Assembly (NCBI RefSeq): GCF_030253575.1
Contig: NC_080557.1
Coordinates: 45,212,501 to 45,276,500 of the forward strand
DNA length: 64,000 nucleotides
Source of the DNA: Rhododendron vialii
Taxonomy: Eukaryota > Streptophyta > Magnoliopsida > Ericales > Ericaceae
Reading direction: 5' to 3'
Of this stretch, positions 60,030 through 64,000 are shown one piece after another. The first letter of the stretch is position 1; each line of letters opens with the position of its first letter. The notes below the pieces were generated by a model. The model was given only the letters and a program-made list of their open reading frames with translations. It searched no databases and had not been told where the DNA came from. The position numbers and the translations under genes are program-made.

Positions 60030-62581
60030 GTGAGTTTATTGATATCTGGTGCTACAAACCCTAGAAATTTGGACTCAATGCGCTTGTGCTGCAAACCCTA
60101 GATTTTGGGATGTTGTTCGGATTGCTTTATTGAGTTGAATTGTGGGGCATACAATGTGCAATCCCTTGGAATTTGATTGTGCTTGTGCATTTTGATTGAA
60201 TGCTTGCAGGACTACGTGTCAAGTCGTGTTATTTGATTGAGCTTGTTTTGCTAAGGTGTGATCAAATGTGGGAACTTGTTTTTATTGATCTCGGCGGTTT
60301 TATTTGCAAGCTTCTACGTTTTGGGATTTGTAGTTGATCTATTGAAGCTGCCCGGTAGAGAGCTTTGAAAGATAGAGTAGAAGGGAGGGGAGTGTTAAAT
60401 TTGAAATTACACTGTTGTAATTGTTGGTTTAACTGTTGGATGGCATTGAGTAAACTTCCCTTTGACTTGGTTTGGCTGTGGTCAATGGGTTGAGAATGTT
60501 AACCAAACTCAACTAAGTATTGCATCCAGAATCCTGCTCGATTGAGTCAGCTACATCATCTTTTTCTCCTCTATGGTCTGTCAATGGTAGATAGTCAATT
60601 AAGTTTAATAAACTCGTATCCGTATACTCCTTGAGTTTATTGAGAATGTGATTGAGGTCAATATGTTGAATTCTGACTAATCACCAGTATAGAAGATTAG
60701 AAGTTAGACGTTTGCATGTTTTAGTTTACCTATGCGGTATCTAGTTTTGTTTTAAATTATTTAATTTTTTCAAAGTCCTGTCATCCGCATGAGTTGCCGC
60801 TCTGACATCTGTGTTTGTCGGCACGTGCAATGTCATTACATAGCATCAGCTCTCATGAATGCGCACTAAAAGAAGTTAACCTTTTTCGAACTGATTTCCA
60901 TAATATAACCTATTTAATGCTTCTCCTACCTTCCGTTGCTGATTAGAGGCATATAATAGTTTATGGGCTTCATAATTGTGGAATAGGTATCGTACCAGAC
61001 TTATATGGCATGTACCTTAGATACAAAATAGGTGCCCGTTGGACTATTTAGTTAACAAAACAGGGCCTTTTCTGTGCTTGCTTACACCGTTGAGAGATAC
61101 GGTTCTTTTGTTAGCATATTAGAACAGCCTTGCAGTGATTTCATTCTACTCATTGACCATGTTTCTTGGGTGCAAACATGAGGGATGCTTATGAAAAGGA
61201 AGTGTTTGTTTGTAACATCAAACCATTTCTATGGATGTTGGATACTTATTAGTTATTATTCTCCCTCTGTCCCACACAGAAAGTCTATTTTCACTGTTCA
61301 CACCTTTCATAAAATTGTCTGTATTTTTTTAATTTGGAATACCTTTTACATGCAATATGTATCTTGTTTGATACGTCTCACTTAGTTTTATTCAATTAAT
61401 TTTAAGATAATAAAAATATTATAAACTACTGACTATAGACAATTATTTCAAAGATGTAGATTTTGAAACTGGACAATCTTTGTGGGATGGAGGGAGTATC
61501 TTTTTTGTCTAATGTACTGGGAGATATCTTATAGTTTTTGATCGTATTGAGGAAGCTTTGCCCAACTGTTGGAAAAGAAAAATATATCGTGTTATGTGTA
61601 CTGTCATTGATGATCAATTTCTGAATTTTCTGGGAATATCCATGAGTGCCTGAAATATTGGTGCTAGATGTGGACATAGTTATCACTTATCAATCGTACT
61701 TAAATACTCAGTCTTTGGGAATGCGTATAGGGTGGTTACGGTCATACTTTACCGTAACATTGATGGTACACTGTCACACTACAATAAGAATTCTGTGTTG
61801 GATATAAAACCTGTATTCACTCCTCAGATTTGCTGAGTTACCGATTGATCTCACAACTTTAGGTTATTAGTGCTGAAATATCATTAGATGCTTACATGCT
61901 TAGTTACTCTGTTTTGATGATACAGCTAGCACATCAAAATCACAACATTTGGCAATAGACAATATTTTCCTCCCTTTTGGTAAGTGTTCTCCATGGATCT
62001 GCGTTGGATAAAACCATGCCTGTTGCTGAAGGTCTTAGGCATTGCGATTGGTGGTGGGCAATTTGTAGATTGTTTATCATATACTATTTGTCTTTTGCCT
62101 AATATGTATTGGTTGGTGCATGGCATCTGTAGAAGGACTGGTCAGCCGTAGGTTTGAATCCTTGCTAGCCCAGAAATATAAATAACAAAAGGAAATAAAT
62201 AGTTGGTTACATTCACAAGTTGTCCTTTGTTTATTGATGTGTATGTTGTGTTTGTGCTTGCACCTTGGAGTTTGGAAAAAGGCTGACAAGATGCTATGCA
62301 TGTTGCATTCACTAGTCGCCCCCTGTTATTACTGAACTGATCTTAATCCACTAGTCATATGGTCCCAATTTGTTCCAGCTTAAGAGGTCTGACAAGATAG
62401 TATGCAGGTTTGAATTCTAAAGCGGGCAATATTGTCTCTCGATATTATAACCACTCTTAGGTTCCCATTGACAACCTTATAGCCATCAATGGTGGAAAAA
62501 TGTCTGTTTGAGTTATGAACATATTACCCATAATATCCTTGTTCTAATTCTGATTCCCTTTCTCTTATATTCTGCTTCTAG
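60030..62581 (+). other. 5' UTR intron of EAF1
   Basis: Bounded by GTGAGT and TTCTAG/GAACTTC. About 2.55 kb, containing a Stowaway MITE (61261-61496) and a possible SINE fragment near 62105-62165. No coding sequence is visible. Confidence 0.6.
61261..61496. mobile_element. Stowaway MITE, copy 3
   Basis: Ends CTCCCTCTGTCCCA and GGGATGGAGGGAG, with TA on the right side. It contains ATGCAATATGTATCTTGTTT, the motif shared with copies 1 and 2. It sits inside the EAF1 leader intron. Confidence 0.88.
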
Positions 62582-62597
62582 GAACTTCATAGAAGTC

Positions 62598-62638
62598 ATG
62601 TGTCAATGAGAGGGGGACACTTGTGGGTATCAAGGTAG
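62598..62638 (+). promoter_or_regulatory. Two overlapping upstream open reading frames of EAF1
   Basis: ATG at 62598 opens three codons (stop 62607-62609). ATG at 62606 overlaps it and opens ten codons (stop TAG 62636-62638), ending two bases before the main ATG at 62641. Such frames normally lower translation of the main frame. Confidence 0.65.
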
Positions 62639-62640
62639 GA

Positions 62641-64000
62641 ATGCATGGATGCAGCTTAGGATCTGCTTTTCTAGTCAATGCTGAGGTTGATTCCATGGGA
62701 GGAGTTATTGACGCTGGAATTGGGATTGGTACCAAAACTTCTCCGCGACGAGCAGCAATTGAGAAGGCACAGACAGAGCTCAGGTGATAATACCTTCTGG
62801 TGGCTCCTATGTAGTACTATATGATTGAGTATGATTGGGTGGGATATATGATTGGGGTGGTTGGTTCGAAACTTGTAATTCTCTAAGTTAATAAGCTCAC
62901 TGTTAATTGTTGATAACAGGCAGGAGTATGATGTGCGTGAGGAAAGGAGAAGAGAGCTAGAATTTCTGGAGAAAGTATGGCCAATTAGATTTTCGTTGAA
63001 CATTTATATGATTAAATGACAGTCCAAACAGTTCCCTGTAATTAAATGCTGAATGCTCGTTATCTGCAGGGTGGAAATCCCTTGGATTTCAAATTTGGGA
63101 ATGCAGCTTCTGTTAGTGTCCAATCTACTTCCCTGATCGATCAACCTCGCGAGCAGTTTGTGACCAGGTTTCCTTCTTTCCTTCAGTTATTTCTAGAGTC
63201 ACTTATCATTCTTCCAGTTTTAGCATTTTCTGTATATGGTTTTATTTAATGTTTCATTTCGTACCACAGTGAAGCTAAAGGGAGTTTTGCGTTGACTGCT
63301 TCACCTCACGGAGACTCTGTTGAAAGTAGTGGTAGACCAGGTGCTACTACCGTTTGTGAGCCCAATAGTGCTGATAATCTCTTGTTATTTGATGGTGAAA
63401 GTGAATTTCTTGAGGATGAAAGGAACTCTGCACGTCCTAATAGAAGTACCTTTGCTCCATCTGAGCTTTCTTCCCAGTTGGGTGAGAGTCAAAATGTTGG
63501 AAAATCAGGGGACTCTGGTGCATTTGGCCTTCCAAAAAATCGAGCATATAAACGAAGAAACAGGTCACGACCAAATCGTGATGGTGGCCGATCAAGTAAA
63601 ATGGATATAATTCCATCTCGTGGTGGTCAGGTCTCTTCTTTGTCATTGCGCCATGGTCGGAAAGATGGAGAAGGTTTGGTACTTGATACAAACAGCCAGA
63701 ATGATCTGAATATTTCTTCAAATTCTAATGTGAAGCCTATAAGTCCCAATGGTAGTATTGGTCCAACGGCTTTACCGTCTGATAGCCCATTAAATATGGA
63801 GTTGGATAAAGTACAGGCCATTGAATCGACTACTGGACCGACCAAAGTTAGTCAGCCTGAACCTCTTTCTGGTTTTAGCACTTCCAAAAGCTTGCAGGAT
63901 AATGATGATAGTCAATACTCACAGGTTGATGCTCAGCAAACTTCAGCTATGGCTTCTGAGGTGCCGGAATCTGTTGGGGGGAGAAAATTGGTGGGTTCAG
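62641..64000 (+). CDS. EAF1: EAF1, chromatin modification-related NuA4 subunit (5' part)
   Basis: Exons 62641-62783, 62920-62974, 63070-63167 and 63270 onward join in frame and run off the window after about 342 codons. The protein opens MHGCSLGSAFLVNAEVDSMG and continues with TSPRRAAIEKAQTELRQEYD, EERRRELEFLEKGGNPLDFK, FGNAASVSVQSTSL and EAKGSFALTASPHGDSVESS. These are the highly conserved first blocks of plant EAF1A/EAF1B, a protein of roughly 2000 residues whose HSA and Myb-like domains lie further on, outside the window. EAF1 is the scaffold of the NuA4 histone acetyltransferase complex in the nucleus; in Arabidopsis its loss alters flowering time and H4/H2A.Z acetylation. The start is supported by the acceptor at 62581 and the conserved MHGC start. 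The visible part after residue 100 is hydrophilic and Ser/Asn-rich. Confidence 0.95.

Overview
This is a gene-containing stretch of a flowering-plant nuclear genome, most likely a woody eudicot. The evidence is GT-AG introns, plant-only protein families (purple acid phosphatase 15, XRI1, plant EAF1), an Athila-clade retrotransposon primed by a plant tRNA-Asp, many Stowaway, Harbinger, hAT and MULE miniature transposons, and long (CT)n/(GA)n tracts around transcript starts. The species cannot be fixed by reading alone.

Layout. 1-9843: the 5' two-thirds of an Athila Ty3/gypsy element on the minus strand. It has one LTR, a perfect tRNA-Asp primer site and an unbroken gag-pol frame, followed by a non-coding 3' region with duplicated blocks; its other LTR lies beyond base 1. 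10310-14190 (+): a four-exon gene for a 232-aa basic, probably nuclear protein I do not recognise. 17036-19614 (+): SUMO, three exons, 104-aa precursor. 22641-23494: hAT-like non-autonomous element carrying coding-like DNA. 25189-27323 (+): XRI1-like gene, eight coding exons, 293 aa. 28.9-33.5 kb: intergenic block of miniature transposons, one inserted into an arm of another. 33793-39768 (+): purple acid phosphatase 15, seven exons, 539 aa, with a duplicated, decayed copy of the exon 2 boundary in intron 1. 42687-43718 (-): single-exon C3HC4 RING protein, 343 aa. 43.7-50.9 kb: intergenic, with an orphan promoter-like segment and several fold-back elements. 50932-55719 (-): a gene encoding a cut-down ARID domain followed by Pro/Gln/Ser-rich repeats. 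A 550-bp block of this gene has been duplicated recently, and the downstream copy carries an in-frame stop. 59.7-64.0 kb (+): 5' part of EAF1, the NuA4 scaffold subunit, with teloboxes, a long 5' UTR intron and short upstream reading frames; it runs off the window.

The genes are ordinary unlinked housekeeping or regulatory loci (SUMO conjugation, phosphate/phytate release, DNA-damage and meiosis, ubiquitin ligation, chromatin acetylation). They do not form a pathway cluster. The most unusual object is the ARID-repeat gene. Local tandem duplication recurs across the window: in introns, leaders, promoters and exons.
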